From: CAYLPJ01 sp964385465
GTDB taxonomy: Bacteria; Planctomycetota; Phycisphaerae; SM23-33
DNA length: 64,000 nucleotides
Direction: 5' to 3'
Assembly (NCBI GenBank): GCA_964385465.1
Contig: CAYLPJ010000036.1
Location: 4,785-68,784, forward strand
The notes beneath the pieces were generated by a model. That model worked only from the letters and a program-made list of their open reading frames with translations, ran no database searches and was not told the origin of the DNA. Positions 1 through 9,156 of the stretch are shown in pieces. The position numbers and the translations under genes were made by a program. Numbering within the stretch: position 1 is the first letter of the stretch; the number at the start of each line of letters is the position of its first letter.

Positions 1-1
1 C

Positions 2-484
2 AACGCCGGGGCCGCCACCGAGACGGAGATGAAGGAGAAGAAGGACCTCATCGACGACGCCGTCCACGCCACGCGAGCCGCGGCCGAAGAGGGCGTCGTT
101 CCCGGCGGCGGGGTCGTCTTCCTGCACGCCATCGAGGCCGTCGAGAAGGCCCGCAGCAAGGCCCGCGGCGACGAGAAGGTCGGCGTGGACATCATCCTCG
201 ACGTCCTGCGGGCGCCCGCCCGACAGATCGTCGACAACACCGGCGAAGACGGCGACGTCGTCGTCGCCGAGATCCTCGACCGCGGCGGCCAGATCGGCTA
301 CAACGCGGGCACGGGCGAGTACGTGGACATGGTCAAGGCCGGCATCATCGACCCGGCCAAGGTCTCCCGCAGCGCCCTCCAGAACGCCGCCTCCGTCGCC
401 GGGCTCATGCTGACCACCGACCTGATGGTCACCGAGCTGAGCGACGACGACGAGGAAGAGGCCGCCGTCGGCGCCGTCGTCTGA
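2..484 (+). CDS. groEL: Chaperonin GroEL, C-terminal part (gene begins outside window)
   Basis: This is the last 160 codons of the ATP-dependent 60-kDa chaperonin, which folds cytosolic proteins inside a double-ring cage. The frame is open from base 2 and begins in the equatorial-domain stretch NAGAATETEMKEKKD; it then shows VVPGGGVV, the glycine loop near the nucleotide pocket, and the conserved GYNAGTGEYVDM region. The protein ends in an acidic run (DDDEEE) followed by AVGAVV, not in the Gly-Gly-Met tail common in GroEL. It is followed by a strong hairpin and then by dnaJ and grpE, so chaperone genes are clustered. The family assignment is secure; only the 5' part is missing. Confidence 0.97.
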   Translation, partial: NAGAATETEMKEKKDLIDDAVHATRAAAEEGVVPGGGVVFLHAIEAVEKARSKARGDEKVGVDIILDVLRAPARQIVDNTGEDGDVVVAEILDRGGQIGYNAGTGEYVDMVKAGIIDPAKVSRSALQNAASVAGLMLTTDLMVTELSDDDEEEAAVGAVV

Positions 485-548
485 CCCCGCGGCGACACGC
501 GACCACCGACCGACGGGCCCGCCGACGGGCCCCACGCCGTGACCCACG

Positions 549-585
549 CAGGGGCGCCCGGGCCGAGACGACCCGGGCGCCCCTG
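549..585 (+). terminator. Hairpin terminator after groEL
   Basis: Two perfectly complementary 14-base arms (549-562 and 572-585, beginning CAGGGGCGCC) enclose a 9-base loop, 64 bases after the groEL stop. No clear U-tract follows, so intrinsic termination is inferred from stem strength and position alone. Confidence 0.6.
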
Positions 586-644
586 TGTTCCGCACGGGAC
601 GCCTTCAGCGGGGCCCCGGCGGACAACCCGGCCGAATGCCCACT

Positions 645-1778
645 ATGGCCGTCAAACGTGACTACTACGAGGTGCTCGGGATCGAACGCACCGCCGGTGC
701 GGACGAAGTCAAGCGCGCCTACCGCAAGGGGGCGCTGAAGTACCACCCGGACAACTTCGACGGCGACAAGGACGAGGCCGAGGTCCGCTTCAAGGAGCTC
801 TCGGAGGCCTACGAGGTCCTCTCGGACCCGCAGAAGCGCCAGATCTACGACCGCCACGGGCACGAGGGCCTGAGGGGACAGGGCGTCCACGACTTCTCGA
901 ACATGGGCTTCGGCGACATCTTCTCCATGTTCGAGGACATCTTCGGCGGCGCCGGCGGGTTCGGCGGGCGCGGGCGACGCAGCCGCGCCGACCGCGGCTA
1001 CGACCTCGAGACGCAGGTCGAGCTGACGCTCGAGCAGGTCGCCACAGGCGTGGACGAGACGCTCGAATTCGAGCGGATGGACTACTGCCCGGCGTGCAGC
1101 GGATCGGGCGCCCGTCCGGGCACCGAGCCCCAGCGCTGCGAGACCTGCGGCGGGTATGGCAAGGTCCAGCAGCAGGTGCCCGGCTTCTTCGGCGTGAGCA
1201 TCCGCGTCTCCGCCTGCCCGCGATGCCGGGGCAAGGGCCACATCGTCACCGATCCCTGCGAGGACTGCGACGGGACGGGGCGGATGCGAAAGAAACGCGT
1301 GCTGACCGTCCACATCCCCCCGGGCATCCGGGACGGGCAGGTCATCCGCATCCGCGGCGAGGGCGAGCCCGGCAAGGCCGGCGGCAGCAAGGGAGACCTC
1401 CACGTCTACGTCCAGGTCGCCGACCACCCCCTGCTGACCCGCCGCAACGACGACCTCGTCTGCCAGGTCCCCGTGACGTTCACCCAGGCCGCCCTCGGCG
1501 GGACCGTGCAGGTGCCCACCCTCACCGGCCCGGAGGACGTGGACATCCCCGCCGGCACGCAGACCGGCGACGTCATCACGCTCAAGCAGCGCGGCCTGCC
1601 CAACGCACGAACGCACCGGCCGGGCAACGAGTACGTACAGATCTTCGTGGAAGTGCCGCGTAAGCTGAACAAGAAGCAGCGGGAGCTGCTCGAGGAATTC
1701 GCCAAGACGGAGAACGCGCACGTCTCCGAGGAGCGAAAGAGCTTCTTCGACAAGCTCAAGGAGTATTTCTCCGGGTAG
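645..1778 (+). CDS. dnaJ: Chaperone DnaJ (Hsp40)
   Basis: Type I Hsp40 co-chaperone of 377 residues that stimulates DnaK ATPase and delivers unfolded clients. The J domain (about 5-70) has the essential HPD at 34-36. A Gly/Phe-rich linker with repeated FGG follows. Four zinc-binding repeats lie near residues 148 (CPACSGSG), 165 (CETCGGYG), 191 (CPRCRGKG) and 205 (CEDCDGTG), and then come the two beta-barrel client-binding domains. I chose the ATG giving MAVKRDYYEVLG because the J domain begins there; the frame is open further upstream without family similarity. grpE follows 45 bases downstream. dnaK is not in the window. Confidence 0.97.
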   Translation: MAVKRDYYEVLGIERTAGADEVKRAYRKGALKYHPDNFDGDKDEAEVRFKELSEAYEVLSDPQKRQIYDRHGHEGLRGQGVHDFSNMGFGDIFSMFEDIFGGAGGFGGRGRRSRADRGYDLETQVELTLEQVATGVDETLEFERMDYCPACSGSGARPGTEPQRCETCGGYGKVQQQVPGFFGVSIRVSACPRCRGKGHIVTDPCEDCDGTGRMRKKRVLTVHIPPGIRDGQVIRIRGEGEPGKAGGSKGDLHVYVQVADHPLLTRRNDDLVCQVPVTFTQAALGGTVQVPTLTGPEDVDIPAGTQTGDVITLKQRGLPNARTHRPGNEYVQIFVEVPRKLNKKQRELLEEFAKTENAHVSEERKSFFDKLKEYFSG

Positions 1779-1823
1779 CGGCGGCACCGGACGCCCCGAC
1801 GCCGCCCAGCCGAGGATGGACGC

Positions 1824-2450
1824 ATGAGCAGGCAGAGCAAAAAGAAACGCGACGACGCCCGACGCCGTTCGCCAGACCCCCGGTCGGACCCGCAGGCCGA
1901 CGCCCTCGCCGACGCCGACGCGCCGGACGAGACGCCCGACGACTGCGGGCCGACGCCCGACGATCCCCTCGCCGCCGTGACGAAGGAACGGGACGACCTG
2001 CTGGCACGCCTGCAGAGGCTGTCGGCGGATTATCTCAACTATCAGAAGCGCGTCCAGCGGGACATCGAGCAGACGCGGGAGTACGCCAACGAGGAGCTCA
2101 TCAAGGCCCTGCTGGCCGTGCTGGACGACATGGAACGGGCCCTGGCCGCCGCGCGCGCCAACCACGACGAGGACGACCCGCTGCTCAAGGGCATGCAGCT
2201 CGTCCACGACAAGGCCATCGACACCCTCGGCAAGTTCGGCGTCACCGTCATCGACGCCGAGGGAAAGCCCTTCGATCCAGACCTCCACTCGGCCATGATG
2301 CAGCAGCCCAGCGCCGAGCACCCGCCCCAGACCGTCCTGACCGAGCTGGTTCGCGGCTACCAGCTTCGCGAGCGGACCATCCGCCCGAGCGGCGTGGTGG
2401 TCTCCTGCCTGCCGGAAGAGCCCGGCGACGACGCCGAAGACGAGACGTAA
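1824..2450 (+). CDS. grpE: Nucleotide exchange factor GrpE
   Basis: GrpE releases ADP from DnaK and completes the DnaK-DnaJ cycle. The 208-residue protein has an acidic, low-complexity N-terminus (about 1-45), a long helix/coiled coil (about 48-130, including LSADYLNYQKRVQRD) and the C-terminal beta domain with the family pattern GKPFDPDLHSAMMQ and a final hydrophobic VVVS strand. It lies just downstream of dnaJ and 23 bases ahead of the zinc-ribbon gene, so the three are probably co-transcribed. The order dnaJ-grpE is the reverse of the common grpE-dnaK-dnaJ order. Confidence 0.95.
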   Translation: MSRQSKKKRDDARRRSPDPRSDPQADALADADAPDETPDDCGPTPDDPLAAVTKERDDLLARLQRLSADYLNYQKRVQRDIEQTREYANEELIKALLAVLDDMERALAAARANHDEDDPLLKGMQLVHDKAIDTLGKFGVTVIDAEGKPFDPDLHSAMMQQPSAEHPPQTVLTELVRGYQLRERTIRPSGVVVSCLPEEPGDDAEDET

Positions 2451-2473
2451 CCCCCGCGCCCCGGAGCCAGACC

Positions 2474-2800
2474 ATGCCGACCTACGAGTACGAATGCGAA
2501 GCCTGCGGTCACGAGTTCGAGAAGTTCCAGTCCATCACGGCCAGGCCGATCCGGACGTGCCCGGAGTGCGGCAAGCGGAAGGTCCGCCGCCTCATCGGCA
2601 CCGGCGCGGGCGTGATTTTCAAGGGCAGCGGCTTCTACCAGACCGACTACCGCAGCGAGTCCTACAAGAAGGCGGCCGAGAAGGACAAGAGCGCCGCATC
2701 CGGCTCGGACGGCAAGGACGCCAAGGGCGAGAAGTCCGACAAGGCAGGCAAGTCCAAGAAGGACGCCACGTCCAAGGCCTCGGCCAAGACCGGGGACTGA
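2474..2800 (+). CDS. FmdB-family zinc-ribbon protein
   Basis: Small protein of 108 residues. Its first 45 residues form the FmdB/CxxC_CXXC_SSSS zinc ribbon: C8-x2-C11 and C29-x2-C32, after MPTYEYECEACG and followed by the typical GVIFKGSGFY segment. The second half (about 62-108) is a Lys/Ser/Ala/Asp-rich, probably disordered tail. FmdB-type proteins are described as putative regulators, but their biochemical role is not established. It is the last gene of the chaperone block, 23 bases after grpE, so a role near protein quality control is only a guess by location. Confidence 0.85.
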   Translation: MPTYEYECEACGHEFEKFQSITARPIRTCPECGKRKVRRLIGTGAGVIFKGSGFYQTDYRSESYKKAAEKDKSAASGSDGKDAKGEKSDKAGKSKKDATSKASAKTGD

Positions 2801-2994
2801 CGCCGCCCGCGGGGGCCTCGCGGCGGGGCGCGAGACGCTCCGCGGGGCGGGCCCCCGGGCCCGTCGGCTCGGCGTGAGGGACGGTCCCGCGGGGGCGGGG
2901 CGCTGGCCTTTTCTCCTTCTCCGCGGCGGATGCCGACGCGAAACGGCGTCGGGCACCTTCGTCACCAGTTCGTCACCCCGAGGATTCGTCGCGC

Positions 2995-3024
2995 TTGCGG
3001 CCGGGCCGCGAGGCGTCGTATACT
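2995..3024 (+). promoter_or_regulatory. Sigma70-like promoter ahead of the membrane-protein gene
   Basis: TTGCGG (2995-3000) and TATACT (3019-3024) are separated by 18 bases and lie about 85 bases before the ATG at 3111. The rest of the 310-base gap after the zinc-ribbon gene is very GC-rich with several short inverted repeats, and I see no gene in it. Confidence 0.5.
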
Positions 3025-3110
3025 ACCGCCCGACTTGGAACGGCGAGCGTTTCGCGTTGCGCGGCCGTTGACGGCGGCCTCGGGCGGTCAGGAAAGAAAG
3101 GACGACAGCG

Positions 3111-5096
3111 ATGGCGGACGAGCACCACGAGGTCAGGCGTATCGACTGGGGCGAGGTCTTCGGCTTCACTCACGTCTTCAAGTCCTTCCGGATGGCGATT
3201 CACTTCAGCAAACTGGCCCTGGCCCTCGCGGCGGTCGTGCTGATCTGGGTCTGGGGCGGCGTGATGGACGAGGTGACCAGTTGGGGCGGCGCGTACGTGC
3301 CTCATGGCGAGATCGCCGCCTATGCCGCCCGGTCGCCCGAGGCCTTCGACGAATGGCAGAAGCAGGCCGCCAGGGAGCGAGACAACGGCATCGACGACCT
3401 CTGGCAGCAGGCTCACGAGCAGAAGCAGTCGCTCACGGCGTTCCTGACCATCCTCGCGGGGGAGGACGGCACGGGGGGGCATTTCGAGGAGGCCTTCAAG
3501 GAGGCCCTGCGGGACGAGAACGCCGACACCGCGGCGACCAGCCAGCTTCCCGAGGCCGACGACCGCGCCGAGCTGATCGACGAGGACCCCCTCGAGGCCA
3601 TGGACAAGGCCGAGGAGCTCCACGAGGCCGAGGTCGCCCGCATCGAGCGGCTCATCGAGGTCGCCGACGACGAGGACAACCCCAAGAGCGCCTGGAAGAA
3701 GCTCGCCGCCGACGCCACCCTCGACACGACCGAGAAAAAGAACCAGGCCGAGGAGGAGCTCGAGAAGGACCTCGACTCCGCCCGCCGCGCCATGACGCTC
3801 CGCCGCATCCAGGTGAGCGACCGCCTCGAGCGGCTCCGCGGCGAGACCGTCTTCGCCAGCTTCCTCGACTACGAGGGGCAGTGCCTCCAGAACGCCCTGC
3901 TCGCCGTGCGCTACGCCAACTTCACCGGCGGGCTCGACAACTACCGACAGGCCATGCAGAACCGCGCCCGCCTGCTGCCGGCACCCCCGGCCAGCCACGG
4001 GCTCGGAGGCGCCTCGCCCGCACCCGCGGACAACCCGCCCGGGCTGCTGTTCTGGGCACTCATGGCCGCCCACGGCTTCTGCTGGATGCTCGGCGAGCAT
4101 TGGCTCTTCGCGCTGATCTTCCTCGCCGTGGCGCTGGCGATCTGGGCGCTGTTCGGCGGGGCCGTCCACCGCATCGCCGCGCTGCACTTCGCCCGCGATG
4201 AGAAAATCTCCATCGGCCAGTCGCTGAAGTTCGCGGCCGGGAAGTTCCTCAGCTTCTACTTCGCCCCGCTGATCCCGATGGCGATCATTCTCGTCATCGG
4301 CATCCTGCTGCTGGTCGGCGGGCTGCTTCTGGGCACTTGGCTGGGCGGCATCCTCATGGGGCTGCTGTTCCCCCTGGCGATCGCGGCCGGGCTGCTGATC
4401 GCCTTCCTCGCCATCGGCCTGGCGGGCGGATGGGCGCTGATGTACCCCACCATCGCCGTCGAGAGCTCCGACAGCTTCGACGCGATCAGCCGCAGCTACT
4501 CCTACATCTTCGGCCGGCCGTGGCGGGCGCTGCTCTACGCCGGTGCCGCCGTGGTCCACGGGACGATCTGCTACCTGTTCGTGCGGCTGTTCGCCTTCCT
4601 GGCGCTGGCGGCGACGCGGACGTTCGTGGCCGTCGGGGTCATCGGCGGAGGCGACACCGTCTCTTCCGAGGCCGACAAGCTCGACGTCCTCTGGCCCGCG
4701 CCGGTCTTCGAGAACCTCAACCCCGCCCCGCGCATCGAGGCCATGGGCGGCTTCGAGCCCGTCGGCGCCTGGCTGATCCAGTTGTGGCTCTGCATCGTCG
4801 CCGCCGCCGTGCTGGCGTTCCTGTGGTCCTACTGCTCCAGCGCCGCCACGGCCATCTACTACCTCCTCCGCCGCCAGGTGGATGCCACCGACCTCGACGA
4901 CGTCTACGTCGAGGAGCCCGAGGAGGAGGTCTTCGGCGCCGAGCCCCCCGCCGAACCCGCCGCCGAGGCCACGCCCGAGCCGGAAAGGCCCGCCGAGCCC
5001 GAAGGGCCCGCCGAGAAATCCGACGAGAAGCCCGAAGCCGAGGACGACAAGGGCGAAGGCAAGGGCGAGGGCGAATCCGAGGACAAATCCGACTGA
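3111..5096 (+). CDS. Large multi-pass membrane protein with acidic tail, function unknown
   Basis: I do not recognise a named family. The 661-residue protein has one N-terminal membrane segment (about 33-52), then about 240 mostly charged residues rich in Asp, Glu and Ala that look helical (about 60-300). Further membrane segments follow near 310-350, 385-450, 480-525 and 560-590. The tail (about 600-661) is almost entirely Glu, Pro, Lys and Asp. Polytopic proteins of this layout occur as unnamed proteins in planctomycetes, from memory. It has its own candidate promoter and is followed by a perfect hairpin, so it is probably monocistronic. Role unknown; a membrane scaffold or transporter is possible. 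Confidence 0.8.
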   Translation: MADEHHEVRRIDWGEVFGFTHVFKSFRMAIHFSKLALALAAVVLIWVWGGVMDEVTSWGGAYVPHGEIAAYAARSPEAFDEWQKQAARERDNGIDDLWQQAHEQKQSLTAFLTILAGEDGTGGHFEEAFKEALRDENADTAATSQLPEADDRAELIDEDPLEAMDKAEELHEAEVARIERLIEVADDEDNPKSAWKKLAADATLDTTEKKNQAEEELEKDLDSARRAMTLRRIQVSDRLERLRGETVFASFLDYEGQCLQNALLAVRYANFTGGLDNYRQAMQNRARLLPAPPASHGLGGASPAPADNPPGLLFWALMAAHGFCWMLGEHWLFALIFLAVALAIWALFGGAVHRIAALHFARDEKISIGQSLKFAAGKFLSFYFAPLIPMAIILVIGILLLVGGLLLGTWLGGILMGLLFPLAIAAGLLIAFLAIGLAGGWALMYPTIAVESSDSFDAISRSYSYIFGRPWRALLYAGAAVVHGTICYLFVRLFAFLALAATRTFVAVGVIGGGDTVSSEADKLDVLWPAPVFENLNPAPRIEAMGGFEPVGAWLIQLWLCIVAAAVLAFLWSYCSSAATAIYYLLRRQVDATDLDDVYVEEPEEEVFGAEPPAEPAAEATPEPERPAEPEGPAEKSDEKPEAEDDKGEGKGEGESEDKSD

Positions 5097-5112
5097 CGCC
5101 CCCGAACGCGCC

Positions 5113-5157
5113 GAAGGCTCGGAGTGCGGCGATCCCCTCGCCGCACTCCGAGCCTTC
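5113..5157. terminator. Perfect 20-bp hairpin, probably a bidirectional terminator
   Basis: Arms 5113-5132 and 5138-5157 are perfectly complementary over 20 bases with a 5-base loop (TCCCC). It sits between the 3' ends of the plus-strand membrane-protein gene and the minus-strand DUF1080 remnant, where it could stop transcription from both sides. There is no U-tract. Confidence 0.65.
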
Positions 5158-5177
5158 ACGCAACGGTCCGACCGACC

Positions 5178-5642
5178 CTACGACGCTTCCTTGTCCTTCG
5201 ACTCCTCCCCCTCCAGCACTCGCACGCGAATGGTGTGGAACTCCACCCGGCTCTTGGGGTCGTGGCCCTGGAGGGCGATCAGGCCGCCCTTGAGGCGTCG
5301 CTTCGACGGGTCCTTCGCATCCGTCCACTCCGCCGCCTTCTTCCCGTTGAGGTACGTGGTCATCGTGCGGCCGCGGACGACAATGGTGTAGTCGAACCAC
5401 TCGCCGGTCTTCACCGGCGACTTCTTCAGGTCGGCCTTGCGGTAGATGCTGCCTGTCTTCCGCGGATCGTGGTAGTTGTTGCTGCAGATCTGCGCCTCGC
5501 AGCCCTGGTCGAGGGGCCAGCCCTTCTCCTTGTACTTGGCGTGGACGTAGATCCCGGAGTTGCTCTTGGGGTGGATGAGCGCACGTCCTTTCGCTTTCGT
5601 GTCGGGGTTCGCGGCCGAGACGCCCGGCCGATCGGGACCATT
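5178..5642 (-). pseudogene. DUF1080 (3-keto-disaccharide hydrolase-like) domain, 5'-truncated remnant
   Basis: Read on the minus strand, the open frame from 5642 encodes the C-terminal part of a DUF1080 (LamG-like) domain. Recognisable pieces are HPKSNSGIYVHAKYKEKG, the DQGCEAQI segment, WFDYTIVVRG and the final GGLIALQGHD strand. Family members normally begin about 70 residues earlier with a FNGKDL-like strand and often carry a secretion signal; both are missing. No ATG or GTG occurs in frame before the GTG at 5414, which lies inside the domain. A TAGAAT-like -10 box overlaps the upstream stop. I read this as a decayed gene. DUF1080 proteins are very common in planctomycetes and act on sugars. 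Confidence 0.75.
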
Positions 5643-5725
5643 CTACCCTCTCGCCCCCGCCGCCCAAAGCCCGGCATGGCCGACCGGCGACGGGGCTGCT
5701 ACCATGGCGACGCGGAGGTGCATGC

Positions 5726-6010
5726 GTGGCAAAGAGCAAGGCGAGCAAGAGCGCCCCGCCGCTGGCCCGCGAGGCGGTGCGGCAGGTGATCGAGGGCGAC
5801 ATCCGCCCGATGGTCCGCGACGACGGCGGCGACATCCGCCTCGTCGGCGTCGAGGGCCGGCGGGTCACGGTCGCCCTCGGGCACCTCTGCACGCGCTGCC
5901 CGGCCGCCGGGCGCATGGTCCGCCACCTGATCCAGCCGCGCCTCCGCGAACGGTTCGGCGAGGATGTCGTCGTCGAGACGGTCACGGAGAAACCCTATTT
6001 CTGGCGGTAG
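5726..6010 (+). CDS. NFU-type Fe-S scaffold protein (NifU C-terminal domain)
   Basis: A stand-alone NFU domain of 94 residues, expected to carry or deliver an Fe-S cluster. The domain pattern is clear: RPMVRDDGGDIRLVGVEG, then LCTRCPAAG with the cluster-binding CxxC, then the helix ending in an IQPRLRERFG-like stretch. The start is a GTG preceded by GGAGGT six bases upstream. An Fe-S delivery protein suits a genome with so many Fe-S enzymes, but the next gene, two bases downstream, is a glycosidase, so the operon gives no specific partner. Confidence 0.85.
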   Translation: MAKSKASKSAPPLAREAVRQVIEGDIRPMVRDDGGDIRLVGVEGRRVTVALGHLCTRCPAAGRMVRHLIQPRLRERFGEDVVVETVTEKPYFWR

Positions 6011-6012
6011 AG

Positions 6013-9000
6013 ATGGCTCGAGGGCACAAAGCGGTGATCCGGCGTTCCATCACGCCGGCGGAGTGGCTGCGGGTAAGGCTGGCGGAGGTTCGGCCGTGGC
6101 GGTTGATCGCCGCCGAGCCGACCGGGCCCTGGCAGGCGCGGGACGCCGAATGGGTCGGCGTCGGGCGCAGGCGGTTCACCGGCCCGTGGCGGGAGGTCGC
6201 CGACGGCGAGACCTGGGGCGGGCCGGACGCGACGGTCTTCTTCCGCGCCGACTGCCGCGTCGGCGAGGCGCTCGCCGGCCTGGCCGTGGACCTGGAGCTC
6301 GAGACGCCGGCGGAGATGATCGTCCGCGTCGACGGCCGATATGCCGACGCCTTCGACCCCAACCGCTCCCGCATCCCGCTGGCCCGCCGGGCCCGGGCGG
6401 GCAAGAGCTGGCGCATCGAGATGGAGGCCTACCCGCGGTCGGCGCCCGACGACATGCGCGTCGAGGGCGGCTCGGCCTGGGGGTGGTTCCAGCCGTGGCG
6501 CCCGCCTCGCCTGGCCGCGTACGACCCGGCCGTCGAGGCGTTCCTCTACGACATCCAGGTGCCGATGGACGTCGCCGCGTGCGACCGGGTCGACCCGGAC
6601 CTCCGCGACTGGCTGGCCCGCCACCTCGACGCCGCGATGAAGCTCGTCGACCGCGACACCGTCGACCGCCGCACGCTCCGCCGCTCGCTGAAGGCCGCCC
6701 GGCACTACCTCCGCGAGACCGTCTACGCCGCCGGGCATCTCGCCGCGCCGGGCCGGCTGGCGCTGGTCGGACACGCCCACGTGGACGTCGCCTATCACTG
6801 GCGGGTCCGCCAGGGCGTCCGCAAGAACGCCCGCACCACGCTGGTGCAGCTCGCCCTGATGGACCGCTACCCCGAGATGCGCTACTGCCACACCCAGCCC
6901 TACGTCTACGAGCAGCTCAAGGCCCACCGCCCGGAGCTGTTCGAGCGCGTGCGGCGGAAGGTCGCCGCCGGGCAGTGGGAGCTGGTGGGCGGCCCGTACG
7001 TCGAGTGCGACTGCAACACCCCCTCGCCAGAGAGCCTCATCCGCCAGTGCCTGCTGGGCAAGCGGTTCTTCCTCCGCGAGTTCGGCCTGGACGTGGACAC
7101 CTGCTGGCTGCCGGACGTGTTCGGCAACAGTTGGGCGATGCCCCAGGTCCTCGCCCGATGCGGCATCCGCTATTTCGTCTCCAACAAGATGTCCACCTGG
7201 AACGACACCAACCGCTTCCCGCACACCAACTTCCGCTGGCGGGGGGCCGACGGCACCGAGGTGGCGGCGTGCGTGCCCGCCACGCACTTCATAAGCTGGC
7301 TGACCCCACAGCAGCTCCTGGACAACTGGGACGGCTTCGCGGAGAAGACGGCCGTCGGCGAGTCGATGAACATGTTCGGCTTCGGCGACGGCGGCGGGGG
7401 GCTCACCCGCGAGATGCTCGAGACCGCCCGCCGCATCCGCCGCTTCCCCGGCCTGCCCGAGACGCGGATCGCCACCGGAAAGGCCTACCTCGACGACGCC
7501 TTCGCCACCCCCGAGGACCTCGCCGTCTGGGACGACGAGCTCTACCTCGAGATGCATCGCGGCGTCCACACCACCAAGGCCGAACTGAAACGCCTCAACC
7601 GCCGCTGCGAGCTCGCCGCCCGAGACGCCGAGCTGCTCTGCTGCCTGGCCGGGGAAAACCTCGCCGCCGCACGCGCCGACGAGCTCACCGGCCACTGGAA
7701 GACCGTCCTGGTCAACCAGTTCCACGACATCCTCCCCGGCTCGCACACCGAGCCCGTCGCACGCGACGCCGCCGACAGCTACGCCGAGGCGCTGGCGGGG
7801 TTCGAGAGCATCCGCGACGCCGCCGCCCGAAGCCTGGCCCGCGAGGCGAAGACCGACGCCCAGCCCGGCGAGCCGTTCGTCGTCGTCAACACGCTGGCGT
7901 GGCAGCGGCGCGGGACAGTCGAGCTGGACACCCCCGCCGCCGGGGCCGTCGACGCCGCCGGGCAGCCCCTGCCCGCCCAGCGGATCGACGACGAAGGCAC
8001 CGAGCGGCTGCTCGTCGGCGTGCCGGACGTCCCCGCCGGCGGCTACGCGACCATCCACGTCCGCCGCGACGCCGGCTCGCCCCCCGATGCCGACGCCGAC
8101 CGCCTCGTCGCCACGCCCACGCGCCTGGCCAACGCCTTCTTCGACGTCCGCCTCGACGAGCTCGGCCAGATCGCCCGCCTCACCGACCGCCGCCACGTCC
8201 GCGAGGTCCTGCCCGCCGGCGAGCGGGCCAACCGCCTGGAGCTCTTCGAGGACAAGCCCGGCATGTACGACGCGTGGGACATCGTCGCCACCTTCGACGA
8301 AAAGCAGTGGCCCATCGACCCGCCGGAGGAGCTGCGCGTCGTCGAGTCCGGCCCGGTCCGCGCGGCCGTGGCGTTCGAGCGGCGGTTCTTCGACAGCCGC
8401 CTCGTCCAGCACATCCGCATCTGGCGGGACACCCCGCGGATCGACTTCCACACGGTCGTCGATTGGCGGGAGCACAACCGGCTGCTGAAGGTCGCCTTCC
8501 CCGTCGCGGTGCTGGCGCGGCGGGCGACGTTCGACCTCGGCTACGGCTCGATCACCCGCCCGACGCACACGAACACGTCGTGGGACGCCGCGAAGTTCGA
8601 GGTCTGCGGGCAGAAGTGGGCCGACCTCAGCGAGGCCGGCTACGGCGCCAGCGTGCTCAACGACTCGAAGTACGGCTGGGACGTTCGAGGCCGGCGCATC
8701 CGGCTGAGCCTGCTCCGCGGCTCGATCCGCCCGGACCCGGACGCGGACATCGGAACGCACCGGTTCACCTACAGCCTCTTCCCCCACGCCGGCGGATGGC
8801 AGGACGGAGGGACCGTCCGCGCCGCGTACGAGTTGAACTGCCCCCTGCTCGCCGCCAACGCCGACCGCCACGACGGCGCGGCCGCGAGGCGGTCGCTGGT
8901 CCGCGTCGAGGCCGACGGCGTGCACCTCGGCGCGCTGAAGTGGGCCGCCGACGGCGGGGCCGCGGTCGTCCGCCTGGCCGAGCAGCACGGCGGGCGCGAG

Positions 9001-9156
9001 CGGGCCGTGGTCGAGTTCGCCCGCGAGGTGGCCGGCGTACGCGAATGCGATTTCATCGAGCGCCCCGAGCGCGCCCTCCGCCCCCGCAAGCGCGGCTTCT
9101 CGGCCGACATGGCCCCCTTCCAGATCCGCACCTTCCTCGTGACGTTCGGAACATAG
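6013..9156 (+). CDS. Alpha-mannosidase, glycoside hydrolase family 38
   Basis: Retaining alpha-mannosidase of 1047 residues, acting on alpha-linked mannose in glycans. The metal-dependent catalytic (beta/alpha)7 barrel begins with GHAHVDVAYHW (zinc ligands His and Asp). It continues with GGPYVECDCNTPSPES and CWLPDVFGNSWAMPQ, where the Asp of LPDVFG is the family nucleophile. The middle three-helix domain (NQFHDILPGSHTEP) and the C-terminal beta domains are all present, so it looks complete. No signal peptide is visible, so it may be cytosolic. The start follows the NFU gene by two bases. The TAG stop is the outer end of a palindromic repeat shared with the convergent uvrC. Confidence 0.93.
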   Translation: MARGHKAVIRRSITPAEWLRVRLAEVRPWRLIAAEPTGPWQARDAEWVGVGRRRFTGPWREVADGETWGGPDATVFFRADCRVGEALAGLAVDLELETPAEMIVRVDGRYADAFDPNRSRIPLARRARAGKSWRIEMEAYPRSAPDDMRVEGGSAWGWFQPWRPPRLAAYDPAVEAFLYDIQVPMDVAACDRVDPDLRDWLARHLDAAMKLVDRDTVDRRTLRRSLKAARHYLRETVYAAGHLAAPGRLALVGHAHVDVAYHWRVRQGVRKNARTTLVQLALMDRYPEMRYCHTQPYVYEQLKAHRPELFERVRRKVAAGQWELVGGPYVECDCNTPSPESLIRQCLLGKRFFLREFGLDVDTCWLPDVFGNSWAMPQVLARCGIRYFVSNKMSTWNDTNRFPHTNFRWRGADGTEVAACVPATHFISWLTPQQLLDNWDGFAEKTAVGESMNMFGFGDGGGGLTREMLETARRIRRFPGLPETRIATGKAYLDDAFATPEDLAVWDDELYLEMHRGVHTTKAELKRLNRRCELAARDAELLCCLAGENLAAARADELTGHWKTVLVNQFHDILPGSHTEPVARDAADSYAEALAGFESIRDAAARSLAREAKTDAQPGEPFVVVNTLAWQRRGTVELDTPAAGAVDAAGQPLPAQRIDDEGTERLLVGVPDVPAGGYATIHVRRDAGSPPDADADRLVATPTRLANAFFDVRLDELGQIARLTDRRHVREVLPAGERANRLELFEDKPGMYDAWDIVATFDEKQWPIDPPEELRVVESGPVRAAVAFERRFFDSRLVQHIRIWRDTPRIDFHTVVDWREHNRLLKVAFPVAVLARRATFDLGYGSITRPTHTNTSWDAAKFEVCGQKWADLSEAGYGASVLNDSKYGWDVRGRRIRLSLLRGSIRPDPDADIGTHRFTYSLFPHAGGWQDGGTVRAAYELNCPLLAANADRHDGAAARRSLVRVEADGVHLGALKWAADGGAAVVRLAEQHGGRERAVVEFAREVAGVRECDFIERPERALRPRKRGFSADMAPFQIRTFLVTFGT

